Source: an uncultured Clostridia bacterium (GTDB lineage Bacteria > Bacillota > Clostridia > Christensenellales > Pumilibacteraceae). From it: 28,226 nucleotides of DNA. The notes under the pieces were generated by a model that worked only from the letters and a program-made list of their open reading frames with translations, did not search any database and was not told the origin of the DNA. Below are positions 13,952 through 22,363 of the stretch, piece after piece. A program made the translations under genes and the position numbers. Each line of letters begins with the position of its first letter. Position 1 is the stretch's first letter. Location of the stretch: positions 1 through 28,226 of the forward strand of contig CANQCB010000005.1 of NCBI GenBank assembly GCA_947589145.1, read 5' to 3'.

Positions 13952-15148
13952 TTATTCGAGAACGGAGAGGAATTTTTCCATTCTTTCGAGACCGCGCGTA
14001 ATTTCCTTCTCGCTCGTCGCGTAAGACAGCCGCACGTATTCGGGAGCGCCGAACGCCGCGCCGTCCACCACCGCGACAAGCGATTTTTCAAGCAGCATGG
14101 CGCAGAAATCGGACGAATTTTTTATTACCCTGCCGTCGCACTTTTTGCCGAACGTGCCGGATACGTTTATCATTATATAAAACGCGCCTTTGGGTTCGTT
14201 ACAGGTTACGAGAGGGAGTTTGCGCACGAGCGACACGATGAGTTTGCGCCGCTTGTCGAACACTTCCTGCATACTCTCGAGGAACTCTTCCCCGCGCGCG
14301 TCGGTGAGCGCCGCGTATGAGGCGTATTGCGCGATGGAGTTTGCGTTTGACGTGGTGTGACTTTGAATGGAACTCATGGCTTTTGCCACGGGGAGAGCCG
14401 CCGCGGAATATCCCATACGCCAGCCCGTCATGGCGTAGGTCTTGCTGAGACCCGAACAGATTATCGTGCGCTCCTTGATTTTCTCGCTGTACGCGGCGAT
14501 GGAATAAAAGTCCACGCCATAGACGAGTTTTTCGTATATCTCGTCGCTTATAACGTAGATCTCGTGCTTTTCGAGAACGGCGGCGAGGGCTTCGATCTCC
14601 GCCTCGGTATAGACCGTGCCCGTCGGGTTGGACGGGTTGGTGAACACGAACGCCTTGGTCTTGTCCGTAATCGCGCGTTCGAGTTTCTCGGGCGTGATCT
14701 TGAAATCGTCGTCTATGATCGTTTGGATATACACGCAAACGCCGCCCGACATGCGAATGAGTTCGGGATAAGTCAGCCAATAGGGCGCGGGGAGTATGAC
14801 TTCGTCGCCCGGGTTGATGATCGCCTCGAAAGCGTTGCGGAGGGTTTGCTTGCCCCCTGCCGATACCACTATCTGATCGGGGGTGTATTTAAGCCCGTTG
14901 TCGCGCTCGAATTTGTCGCAAATAGCCTTGCGGAGTTCGGCAGTTCCCGCGACGGGGGTATATTTGGTCATACCCTTGTCGAGAGCGGTCTTTGCCGCCT
15001 CGATTATGTAGGGCGGGGTGTTGAAGTCGGGTTCGCCCGCGCCGAAGGACACGACGTCCAACCCTTGCGCTTTCATCGCTTTTGCTTTTGCCGTGATCGC
15101 CAAAGTGAGCGACGGCGAGATATTTTTGGCTTTTTGCGAAATTTCCAT
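13952..15148 (-). CDS. Pyridoxal-phosphate aspartate-type aminotransferase (class I)
   Basis: A 398-aa fold-type I PLP enzyme of the bacterial aspartate aminotransferase Ib group, which exchanges amino groups between aspartate (or other amino acids) and 2-oxoglutarate. Motifs: SFGAGEPDFNTP (35-46), SAGGKQTLRNAF (cofactor phosphate), NPSNPTG with Asn174, SDEIYEKLVY (Asp202 contacts the pyridine nitrogen), the Schiff-base Lys236 in SGLSKTYAMTGWRMG, and a conserved Arg near the C-terminus in YVRLSYATS. The start has AAGGAG about 9 nt upstream and a promoter at 15203-15231. It heads the long same-strand cluster. With thrC nearby, an amino-acid (aspartate family) role fits, but the exact substrate preference cannot be read from sequence. 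Confidence 0.92.
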   Translation of the reverse strand: MEISQKAKNISPSLTLAITAKAKAMKAQGLDVVSFGAGEPDFNTPPYIIEAAKTALDKGMTKYTPVAGTAELRKAICDKFERDNGLKYTPDQIVVSAGGKQTLRNAFEAIINPGDEVILPAPYWLTYPELIRMSGGVCVYIQTIIDDDFKITPEKLERAITDKTKAFVFTNPSNPTGTVYTEAEIEALAAVLEKHEIYVISDEIYEKLVYGVDFYSIAAYSEKIKERTIICSGLSKTYAMTGWRMGYSAAALPVAKAMSSIQSHTTSNANSIAQYASYAALTDARGEEFLESMQEVFDKRRKLIVSLVRKLPLVTCNEPKGAFYIMINVSGTFGKKCDGRVIKNSSDFCAMLLEKSLVAVVDGAAFGAPEYVRLSYATSEKEITRGLERMEKFLSVLE

Positions 15149-15202
15149 GTTTGCTTTTTCTCCTTGAAGTAAGATACTGCCCCTTATGCCCTCATATGTG
15201 TA

Positions 15203-15231
15203 ATGATAACATATTTGCGCAAGGAACGCAA
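15203..15231 (-). promoter_or_regulatory. Promoter of the aminotransferase gene and probably the downstream cluster
   Basis: Minus strand: -35 TTGCGT (15231-15226), 17-bp spacer, -10 TATCAT (15208-15203). The start is predicted near 15196, a leader of about 48 nt. The -35 match is moderate. Confidence 0.6.
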
Positions 15232-15309
15232 GCGCATACGGAACAAAAACTCGGATAATAATCGGTTTTTAAGCCTACGCCGTTTTATGGCAAGCGGAGT
15301 TTGGATCGC

Positions 15310-15448
15310 GGCGGGCGGCAAGAATCAAGCATGCGCAGATATAAGAGATATGCGAGAGCGCGAATGCATAACGCGAATGCATAAGATATAAGAAAACGCG
15401 GATATAAAGGGATACAAGAGAACTCGGATATAAAGCGTGAAGGTATAA
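15310..15448. repeat. Degenerate purine-rich short tandem repeats in an intergenic stretch
   Basis: The 357-bp gap between the aminotransferase gene and the large carbohydrate-binding protein gene holds a promoter, this repeat tract and a terminator, but no supportable gene. Motifs such as GCGAATGCATAA (twice, overlapping), ATATAAGA and CGGATATAAAG recur irregularly. The 62-codon plus-strand frame crossing it has no ribosome binding site. Confidence 0.45.
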
Positions 15449-15481
15449 GAGAAGCGCGGAGCGACATGCTCCGCGCTTCTC
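15449..15481 (-). terminator. Intrinsic terminator after the large carbohydrate-binding protein gene
   Basis: Perfect 14-bp GC-rich stem GAGAAGCGCGGAGC/GCTCCGCGCTTCTC with a 5-nt loop, 25 nt beyond the stop at 15506. On the minus strand it is followed by TTATACCTTC, a modest U-tract. Confidence 0.7.
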
Positions 15482-15505
15482 GTTGACTTTTCGTTGTAAC
15501 TTCGG

Positions 15506-18500
15506 TTAATTCCAAGTTACGTTGGAAATTTGGATGGTCGCTTCTATCTTCTCTCCGTCGGCGACATTGACCTGCATATAGAAGTGCCCTTGGTCATTAC
15601 CATTACAGGTAGCGATCAAGTGTTTCGACTCGTTCGCGGTAAGATGAGTCGGCTCTTGTTCACCGTCAACCACTTGAACGTCGATGTCCGCGGTCGAAAT
15701 GATATCGAAAGAGTACGTTGCGCCGCCTGCCGGATTGACGTAGTGGAATTGAAGTCCCCATTGATTGCCGCCGTTAAAGCCTTCGAGTGTGAACGATACG
15801 GTTATGGTGCCGTTATTATATTCAGCGGATTCAATTGTGCAATTCGAATGCCAGCCGTTCGTCCAATCGCCGGGACCTGCCCATACTCCCCAAAGTCCCA
15901 CATTCGCATACGCGGCGTCTTTGCCAAAGCCGTAGTATCCGTCTTTCGTTCCGTCTTGGACGTCCGTAATCTCATAATACAAGTCCGTTTTCGATACGGT
16001 GTAAGATATTCCCGCGCCTTCGGCGGAGTCGGTGAAGCCCATGTTTTCGCCGGCTATGGCGCGCGCTTTTACGGTATATTCACCGCCGGGCACCGTCTTC
16101 AAGTCGAGGGTATCGCCGCTGTGTACGTTTTCCATGCGTGCAACTATCTTGTTTGCGCTATCGTAGAAGATTACTTCATAACAATACACATTATAACCTA
16201 TTTCCGCATCCGTGCCCTCGATCTCGGAGCCGCTGATGGTAATCTTGCCGTCGGCGTCTATCTCACTTATCGTGGGAGCTTTGAGTTGCTCGAAGTTGCG
16301 TTCTCTCCACTTAACGTCTTTAAGCACAAGCGTGTTTTCACTCACCGTTGTTCCGTCTACCGCAACCTGCATAGAGAACGAATAGCCGATACCGATATGT
16401 TCTCTGTAATATACTTCGATTTGCGTTTCGCCCTCATCAAGCGAAAACTTGTTGCCGTTAATCGTTATATCCACGTGTTTTTGGGTGCTTACCGTCATGG
16501 ATATTGCGTAAGTCGTGCCGTCCGTGCATGCGGGGTTCTTATAATATACCTGCAAGCCGAAGTCGCATTGACCCGATACGGTGTAAGGGAATGTTATCGC
16601 AGAATGTTCTTCACCGCCGGTATAATCCGCCGTAAATTTTGCGGGGTTATCTGTGGTACCCACGGTGACGGTTGAGCTAACCCAACCTTGGTCGTTCCAA
16701 TAGTACCAAGTGCCGATGTCTGTCGAAGCGTTGGGGCTGTCATTATCTCCGCCGAAAGGCACTGCATACTCAATATGGTTATTCGTTATTGTGTAGTCGT
16801 TGTTATATATAACCGTCCAATCCGAGTCTGTATAGCTACGCGTATTTTCGTTGTGGAGCGCTTTTACCTTTACGGTGTAAGTACCCGTAAGGAGACGACT
16901 CTCGTCGATAACGTCGCCGTTTTGCATGGTAAACGTCTTTACAGGAATGTCGCCTTGGAAGTACGCGAGCTCATATCCGCCGATATATTTCTGCTGTTCC
17001 GCATTTACGTCGACAATTTTAAGCGTCTTAATGTTGGCGGTCTCTTCAAACGAAGCGGTCGGATTGTCGAGCGGTTGTTTCGATAAAGCGCCTTCGACTA
17101 CCTCGACCGAAATGTCGCTGAACGTGAACGTAAGTTCATTATCCGTCGGGAAGTCCACATCACCGTTGTTATTGGTCGTCCAATAACCGAACATAATGCT
17201 AATCGTCGGGTCGGAGGCTTCCTGCGTGCGGTAAATCTCGACGTAGTTATCGCCGTTATGCAACGTTCTCACGCCGCCCTCTTTGTCACCGGAAACGGTT
17301 ATGTGTCCGACAAATTCTTCGGTCTTATCCGCCGTGACATTGATATTCATCTTGATCAGGACCGTTTTGCCGACGTCGATTTCGTCATAGTTACGGAAGA
17401 GCTCGGTGCTGTAACCCGCCCAGCCGAGATAACCGGACTTTAAGATAACCGTGCCGGTGTTATCCTCTGTTTCCTCGTAGGTCGCGCTCATGACCGAGCC
17501 GCCGTCTACGATATAATATACCCAACGGTTGCTGTTCAACGCCGTTGCGCCGCCTCCCTCGGCAATATCGTATTTAACTTCGTTGTGTTCGATTGAATAC
17601 GACACGCCGACTTCTTCCTTCCAAACGGAATCGCCATAGCCGTATGCGCCGACAGCCATTACTTCGACTTCGTAAGTGCCCTTATCTTTGGGTCCGATAA
17701 CGACGGTATCGAGCACGCCCGACTCGTGGAAGAATTGTTGCGTAAGATGAACTTTTTCGTCGTCCGCGCCGTTGACTTTTTTAAGAGCGACTACGTAGTG
17801 GTCGACGCCGTTCGGAAGCCTTTTGTCGCCGTCCGCAATCGTTACGGCGATTCCGCTCTCAACTTTTTCGGTTTTGAAATCGGGAACTTCGAGCGTTTTT
17901 TCGACGTTGGTCGCGTTGTCAAAACGAACGTTGGATATTGCGACCTTCGCTTCCTGGAAATTCTCCTCCGTATGGTTGGAATTGCCGAACCAAATCTGGA
18001 AGCTGTGAGTGTTGGGCAGGCAGGCATAAACGTCCTCGTTCATGCCCTCGTTGAGCCATATCCCGTAAGTGCTTTCGCCCGAATACAAAGTAAGGGGTCC
18101 GGTAACGGATGACTCTATGTCCATATAGACGTCGACGTAAGCGCCGCCGTAACTGCCGTTATTGTTTTTATCGGTATAAGTCAGCAATACGTCGCGAGGC
18201 TCCCAGTTGAAGTTGCCGCCCCAATATTCGAAAGTGACGGTGTCGGTATATTCGCCGTCAGCGCTGTTCACGCCGCGAACGTCTCCGCGGAATTCGCCGG
18301 TATTACCCTCTCTGAAACCCGCGGAATTGTAGGAATAAGACCAAATGCCGCCGCCGGAAGTCGTTCCCAAGACGCGCCTGTATTCGACGGTATCCGTCAG
18401 TTGAGCGTTGAGTTTAACCGAAAGTTTGCTCGAAGTCGTCGCGGTTATCGTCACGTCGCCCTCGCTCCAATTCGCTTTCAGCTCCGCGCCGTTGTTGCCG

Positions 18501-19007
18501 TTTTTCGTTACGCTCAGGCTGTTTGCGTCGCTTGACGCCCAGCTCGATATGGTGCTGTTGTCCGTCAACTTCAAGTTGATCTTTTGCGGCTCTGCGTTTC
18601 TGTCGATCTTGATCGGGGTATTGATCCTCGTTCCGCTCTCGTCGGTGACCGTCCAACCCACTACCGACACCGCGCAAGTAGCCGCATTCTCACCCGGTTC
18701 TTTGCCCGTATATGCGGTGATCGTCGCCTCGCCGGCGCCTACGGCGCGAACCTTTCCTTTTCCGTCAACGGTGGCAACCGAGGTGTCGTCGGACATCCAT
18801 TGAACCTCTTCCTTTAACTCCGACGCGTTCAATACCCTTACGTCAAAGGAATCTCCCGTAAGGACGGTTCTTTCGCTGAGACTTAGCGTTATCTCAGGAC
18901 TTCCCCCCCCCCACGAAAGTAAAGATCGTCAGCACTATTATTGCAACGAGCAACGCCGCAAGAAGCGCTGCGATCACAACACTTACTTTCTTTTTCGTTT
19001 TCATCAT
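15506..19007 (-). CDS. Large secreted BIG2/FN3/carbohydrate-binding protein, out of frame at a G10 tract
   Basis: An assembled product of 1166 aa if one G is removed from the tract at 18912-18903. As sequenced, the start frame gives only 37 aa: basic N-terminus, hydrophobic segment, FVGGGKS, then stop. The remainder is open from the tract to 15506. The start at 19007/19004 has AGGAG just upstream. Module order, by eye: signal or anchor segment, two Ig-like BIG2 domains (SVATVDGKGKVRAVGAGEAT is typical), then four beta-rich jelly-roll carbohydrate-binding-like modules alternating with three FN3-like modules (for example the NGVDHY module). No catalytic motif is visible. The Cys expected from the paralogue (FVGCGG) is absent, so it may not be lipid-anchored. 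It follows a GH16 glucanase gene by about 106 nt and is paralogous to the 20464-22311 product, so it probably binds the same beta-glucan at the cell surface. Binding specificity is inferred from context. Confidence 0.82.
18903..18912 (-). repeat. Homopolymeric G10 (minus strand) tract at a frameshift
   Basis: Ten consecutive C on the plus strand, in codons 32-35 of the surface-protein gene. Nine or twelve G would keep the reading frame; ten leads to termination two codons later. Confidence 0.95.
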
Positions 19008-19113
19008 TTTCTCCTTTTCCATTAAGCCGATCGTATAAACCGACTGAATTTCCCTTTTATATAAACGAACGGTGCGTCCGTATTATATCCCCATATTATT
19101 CTCTTATTTACTT

Positions 19114-20280
19114 TTATTGATATACGCGGACGTAGTCGACTTGCATGTCCGCGGAAGTAAAGTCGGCGTTCGGTCCGCCCTGCGCGCCGGGGTCGAAACT
19201 ACCGCTGTCCACCGCAAGGTTGAGCAGGATATAAAACGGCTGATCGAAGGGCGCGGACGGGCTGTCCGGTGACTCTACCGACCAATATATGTTATTGTTT
19301 ATCGTGCTGTAACAATAGTCGTCGACGTACCATTTTATATAGTCTGCCGTCCATTCGACTCCGTAAGTGTGCCATTCCGCCACCGTGGAATTCGGAAGTT
19401 CGTATTCTTCGCCGGTGTGTTGGTTGCTCGGTTGAGATCCCCAATATCCGCCATAATGCACCGTGCCCATAACGACGTTCGAGCGCCGCCCCATTACTTC
19501 GAGGATGTCCAATTCTCCGCTCGACGCCCAAGTGCCGTTTGCATTTGCCGAAGAGTTCGAGCCGACTTGCGAAGGTTGCGGCAGAAGCCAAAACGCGGGC
19601 CACATGCCCTTTCCCGTCGGTAGCTTCATACGCGCCTCGATATAGCCGTATGTGAACGAGAATTTGTCCCTCGTGGTTATTCGGGTCGAGGTGAAATCGC
19701 ATTCGCTCCCGCCCTCGCCGACGTGCTCGCGCCGCGCGGTAATGGTGAGTATGCCGTCCGATACCGTATCATTGGAGTCCGTGTAATATTGCAGCTCGTT
19801 ATTGCCCCACCTGTTCGGACCGCCGCCGTATGCGGTATCCCGCGTGCCTATCTGATATCCCCATTTATCCGAATCAAGCGAATTGCCGTCGAACTCGTCG
19901 CTCCATAAGAGAATGGGATATGCGTCCTTGCCGCTGCCCGAAACGGTTTTCACCGTCACCGTGCAGGTCGCCGTCACCTTGTCTCCTATGCTCGCCGTCA
20001 CAGTCGCCTCGCCCTCGCTGATACCCGTCACCAGACAATGGGCTTTGCCGCCGTCCGTACTGCCCTCCACCGTCAGGACGGTTCGATCCGAGCTCTTCCA
20101 CCTCACGTTCAAAGAGTCGGTTTCCGCCTCGATGACCGTGGTGCGATCGACGTACGCCGTCGCGGTCTCGGGTAAAGACAACGTCGGGCCTCCGCACGCC
20201 GTCAAAAATAAAAAAGAGAGTGAGAAGGCAAAACTCGCAAAAATAAACGCGACACACGAAAAAAACTTCCTTTTTGCCAT
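19114..20280 (-). CDS. GH16 endo-beta-1,3-glucanase (laminarinase-type) lipoprotein, copy B
   Basis: A 388-aa predicted lipoprotein: signal segment to LTAC, lipidated Cys29. Residues about 33-113 form an Ig-like BIG2 domain (SEGEATVTASIGDKVTATCT). Residues about 120-388 form a GH16 domain starting YPILLWSDEFDGNSLDSDKW, with the retaining catalytic signature GELDILEVMG (Glu256 nucleophile, Asp258, Glu261 acid/base) and the substrate-cleft motif MWPAFWLLP. The family hydrolyses internal beta-1,3 (or mixed-linked) glucan bonds outside the cell. The start has GGAGG 7 nt upstream and its own promoter at 20301-20329. The catalytic domain is a close paralogue of copy A (22364-23779), with one BIG2 domain instead of two. 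The downstream binding-protein gene is probably cotranscribed. Exact linkage specificity (1,3 versus 1,3-1,4) is not proven by the sequence. Confidence 0.95.
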   Translation of the reverse strand: MAKRKFFSCVAFIFASFAFSLSFLFLTACGGPTLSLPETATAYVDRTTVIEAETDSLNVRWKSSDRTVLTVEGSTDGGKAHCLVTGISEGEATVTASIGDKVTATCTVTVKTVSGSGKDAYPILLWSDEFDGNSLDSDKWGYQIGTRDTAYGGGPNRWGNNELQYYTDSNDTVSDGILTITARREHVGEGGSECDFTSTRITTRDKFSFTYGYIEARMKLPTGKGMWPAFWLLPQPSQVGSNSSANANGTWASSGELDILEVMGRRSNVVMGTVHYGGYWGSQPSNQHTGEEYELPNSTVAEWHTYGVEWTADYIKWYVDDYCYSTINNNIYWSVESPDSPSAPFDQPFYILLNLAVDSGSFDPGAQGGPNADFTSADMQVDYVRVYQ

Positions 20281-20300
20281 TTCTCACCCTCCACCTGTGA

Positions 20301-20329
20301 AGTATACCACATTTTTATCGATATGTAAA
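20301..20329 (-). promoter_or_regulatory. Sigma-A promoter of GH16 copy B
   Basis: Minus strand: -35 TTTACA (20329-20324), 17-bp spacer, -10 TATACT (20306-20301). The start is predicted near 20294, leaving a leader of about 14 nt. No operator-like palindrome is present, unlike upstream of copy A. Confidence 0.8.
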
Positions 20330-20401
20330 TAGGCTTTTTGATTTTTTCTACGGAAAATATTACATGTGTAGCGTTTTATAATCATACATGACTAAAAACA
20401 G

Positions 20402-20435
20402 AACAAAAGACCCGAATTTCATCGGGTCTTTTGTT
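20402..20435 (-). terminator. Intrinsic terminator separating the two glucanase cassettes
   Basis: Perfect 14-bp stem AACAAAAGACCCGA/TCGGGTCTTTTGTT with a 6-nt loop, 29 nt after the stop of the binding-protein gene. The A-rich and U-rich arms give a good U-tract on the minus strand (TCTTTTGTTCTGTTTTT). Confidence 0.88.
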
Positions 20436-20463
20436 GCTGAAAAAGGTTGTTGATCCCTCGATT

Positions 20464-22311
20464 TTATGCCGCGCGGGTAACGCTGACTTCGGAAATCTTG
20501 ACCGTCAAGTTGCAATATTGAAGCGAATCGGCAGACATTGCCTTTCCCGGCCATTCGGTGTTATCGGGATCTGCCTTACCGAAAATGATCTCTATCGTAG
20601 GCGCTCCACTCGATTGCTCGATAGTAAGGTCGATCGTATTGTCGCCTTCGTTAAGCATAACCTCTTGACCGCAAATAAGGACTACTCCTCCGGTTACAGT
20701 AGGTTCGGTTATGTCGAGGTTGATCTTCATTTTGAGATTAAGCGCCGTTCCCGCCTCGTATTGTGCGTAGTGACGGAACATTTGTAAGCTGTCTGACGCC
20801 CATCCTTTGCAACCCGTCCAGGTAACCGTGCCGTTCTCATACCGAGCGCTCTGGAAGCTTGCGCCCTCCGCAATGTCGGTAATCGTATATTCCCATCTGC
20901 CGGAAGTCATAGCCTCGGAAGGACCGCCGCCTTTCATTTGAGGATCAGAGCCTATCGTAAGGTCATAAGGCTGATCGGCATTGGTCACCTCATACGAAGC
21001 TGTGTCCGTTGTCCAATCCGTGCTTGCGTATCCGGGGAAACCGATTGCTCTTACTTTTACGATATACGTCTTATTGTTCGCCGAACCGTCCATTCCGGAA
21101 GTGTTAATCGTTCCGCTCTGTGCCAACTCCGTGGTGGTATTAAAGCGTTGAGTAAACACGGGTTCTTCGATGCCCTCGGTGAACAGACCCATTTCGTAAT
21201 GGTCAACGCCGTTTTTGGAGTTTGATTTATCGTCAAACGTAATCGTGTCTCCCTCTATGCTGAACGAGGGAAGCACAAGGGCTTTTTCCGTCCATTCCTT
21301 TACGGTGACGTTGCCGATCTCCATTTTGAACACGTTGGGAGCGGCTGCCATTGTGCCGTTGCTGAACGTAATGTTGATCGCAGGCTGACCCGCAACTTGT
21401 TCGTACGCTACGGAAACTTCGTTATCGCCCGAAACAAGGGGCACTCGCGTATCGTTGATCGTTATATAAGTCGTTATGTTCGACTTGATATTCATGGTGA
21501 GTTCGTGCCAACCGACCGCGACGGTAGAGTCTTGCTTAACAAGATAGAAGCTGTCGGGCGTCCAGTTCCAATCTCCGCTCACGTCCACCGTGACGGTTTC
21601 GAGACGGAAGTTCGCTTCGTTGACCTTCAACGATCTGCCGCCGTCTTCTCTCATGGTGTAATACCAACCCTCTCTCGGCGTCGTATCGAGAGAATAGTGT
21701 TCGCCCTCTACGGAGTCCACCGTCGTAACGGTGATCGTACCCTTATCGTTGTTCGCGGTGTATGCGGTTATCGTCGTCGAACCCTCTTTTACGCCGACGG
21801 TAACAAGTCCGCTGCTGCTTACGCTTGCGATCTGCTCGTCGCCCGACATCCAACGCGTAATATTGCTGCCGTCGGACGAGGTCGCGGTAAGCTGAACGCT
21901 GTGCTTGGTCTCGTCCGCTATGTCAAGCGTTATCGCGGTCACCGCCTCTCCGTCCGCTTTGAACGTGACTTCGACCTTCTCTTTGACCTTGACTTGGCAT
22001 TCCGCTTTCGAATCGGTGCCCTTTACGGTCGCGGTTATGACGGCGTTGCCCGCGCCGCTACCGAACACAACGCCAGAGGCGTCAACGGTCGCCACGCTCT
22101 CGTCGCTGCTCGACCACTCGAACTCTACGTCGTCGTCCTTATCGATTTTTGCCGTAAGCTGACGGGTATCGCCCGTGGAAATCGACACCGAAGCGGGCTG
22201 AATGGTTACTTTGTATTCAACGCCGCCGCATCCTACAAAAACAAGGACGCTTAATGCCGCCGTTGCCGCGAGAATTACCGCAAGCAATATTCCCAATCTT
22301 TTTTTCATCAT
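20464..22311 (-). CDS. BIG2/FN3/carbohydrate-binding surface lipoprotein, cassette A
   Basis: A 615-aa predicted lipoprotein: MMKKRLGILL, hydrophobic core, FVGC with Cys28. Two Ig-like BIG2 domains (about 33-107 and 113-196; SVATVDASGVVFGSGAGNAV, then IASVSSSGLVTVGVKEGSTT) are followed by a beta-rich carbohydrate-binding-like module (about 200-335, with GWYYTMREDGG and NWTPDSFYLV), an FN3-like module (about 335-440, with NGVDHYEMGL), and a second jelly-roll-like module (about 440-612, with SGRWEYTITD, then NEGDNTIDL). No catalytic residues are evident. It is a shorter paralogue of the 15506-19007 product. The start has AAGGAG 4-7 nt upstream, 52 nt after the GH16 copy A stop, so the two are cotranscribed. 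The likely role is to tether beta-glucan near the glucanase, inferred from domain type and neighbourhood. Confidence 0.88.
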   Translation of the reverse strand: MMKKRLGILLAVILAATAALSVLVFVGCGGVEYKVTIQPASVSISTGDTRQLTAKIDKDDDVEFEWSSSDESVATVDASGVVFGSGAGNAVITATVKGTDSKAECQVKVKEKVEVTFKADGEAVTAITLDIADETKHSVQLTATSSDGSNITRWMSGDEQIASVSSSGLVTVGVKEGSTTITAYTANNDKGTITVTTVDSVEGEHYSLDTTPREGWYYTMREDGGRSLKVNEANFRLETVTVDVSGDWNWTPDSFYLVKQDSTVAVGWHELTMNIKSNITTYITINDTRVPLVSGDNEVSVAYEQVAGQPAINITFSNGTMAAAPNVFKMEIGNVTVKEWTEKALVLPSFSIEGDTITFDDKSNSKNGVDHYEMGLFTEGIEEPVFTQRFNTTTELAQSGTINTSGMDGSANNKTYIVKVRAIGFPGYASTDWTTDTASYEVTNADQPYDLTIGSDPQMKGGGPSEAMTSGRWEYTITDIAEGASFQSARYENGTVTWTGCKGWASDSLQMFRHYAQYEAGTALNLKMKINLDITEPTVTGGVVLICGQEVMLNEGDNTIDLTIEQSSGAPTIEIIFGKADPDNTEWPGKAMSADSLQYCNLTVKISEVSVTRAA

Positions 22312-22363
22312 CTTTCTCCTTTTTCTTTATTTATTCTCGGCGATTTCTCGCTTGGAACCGTGT

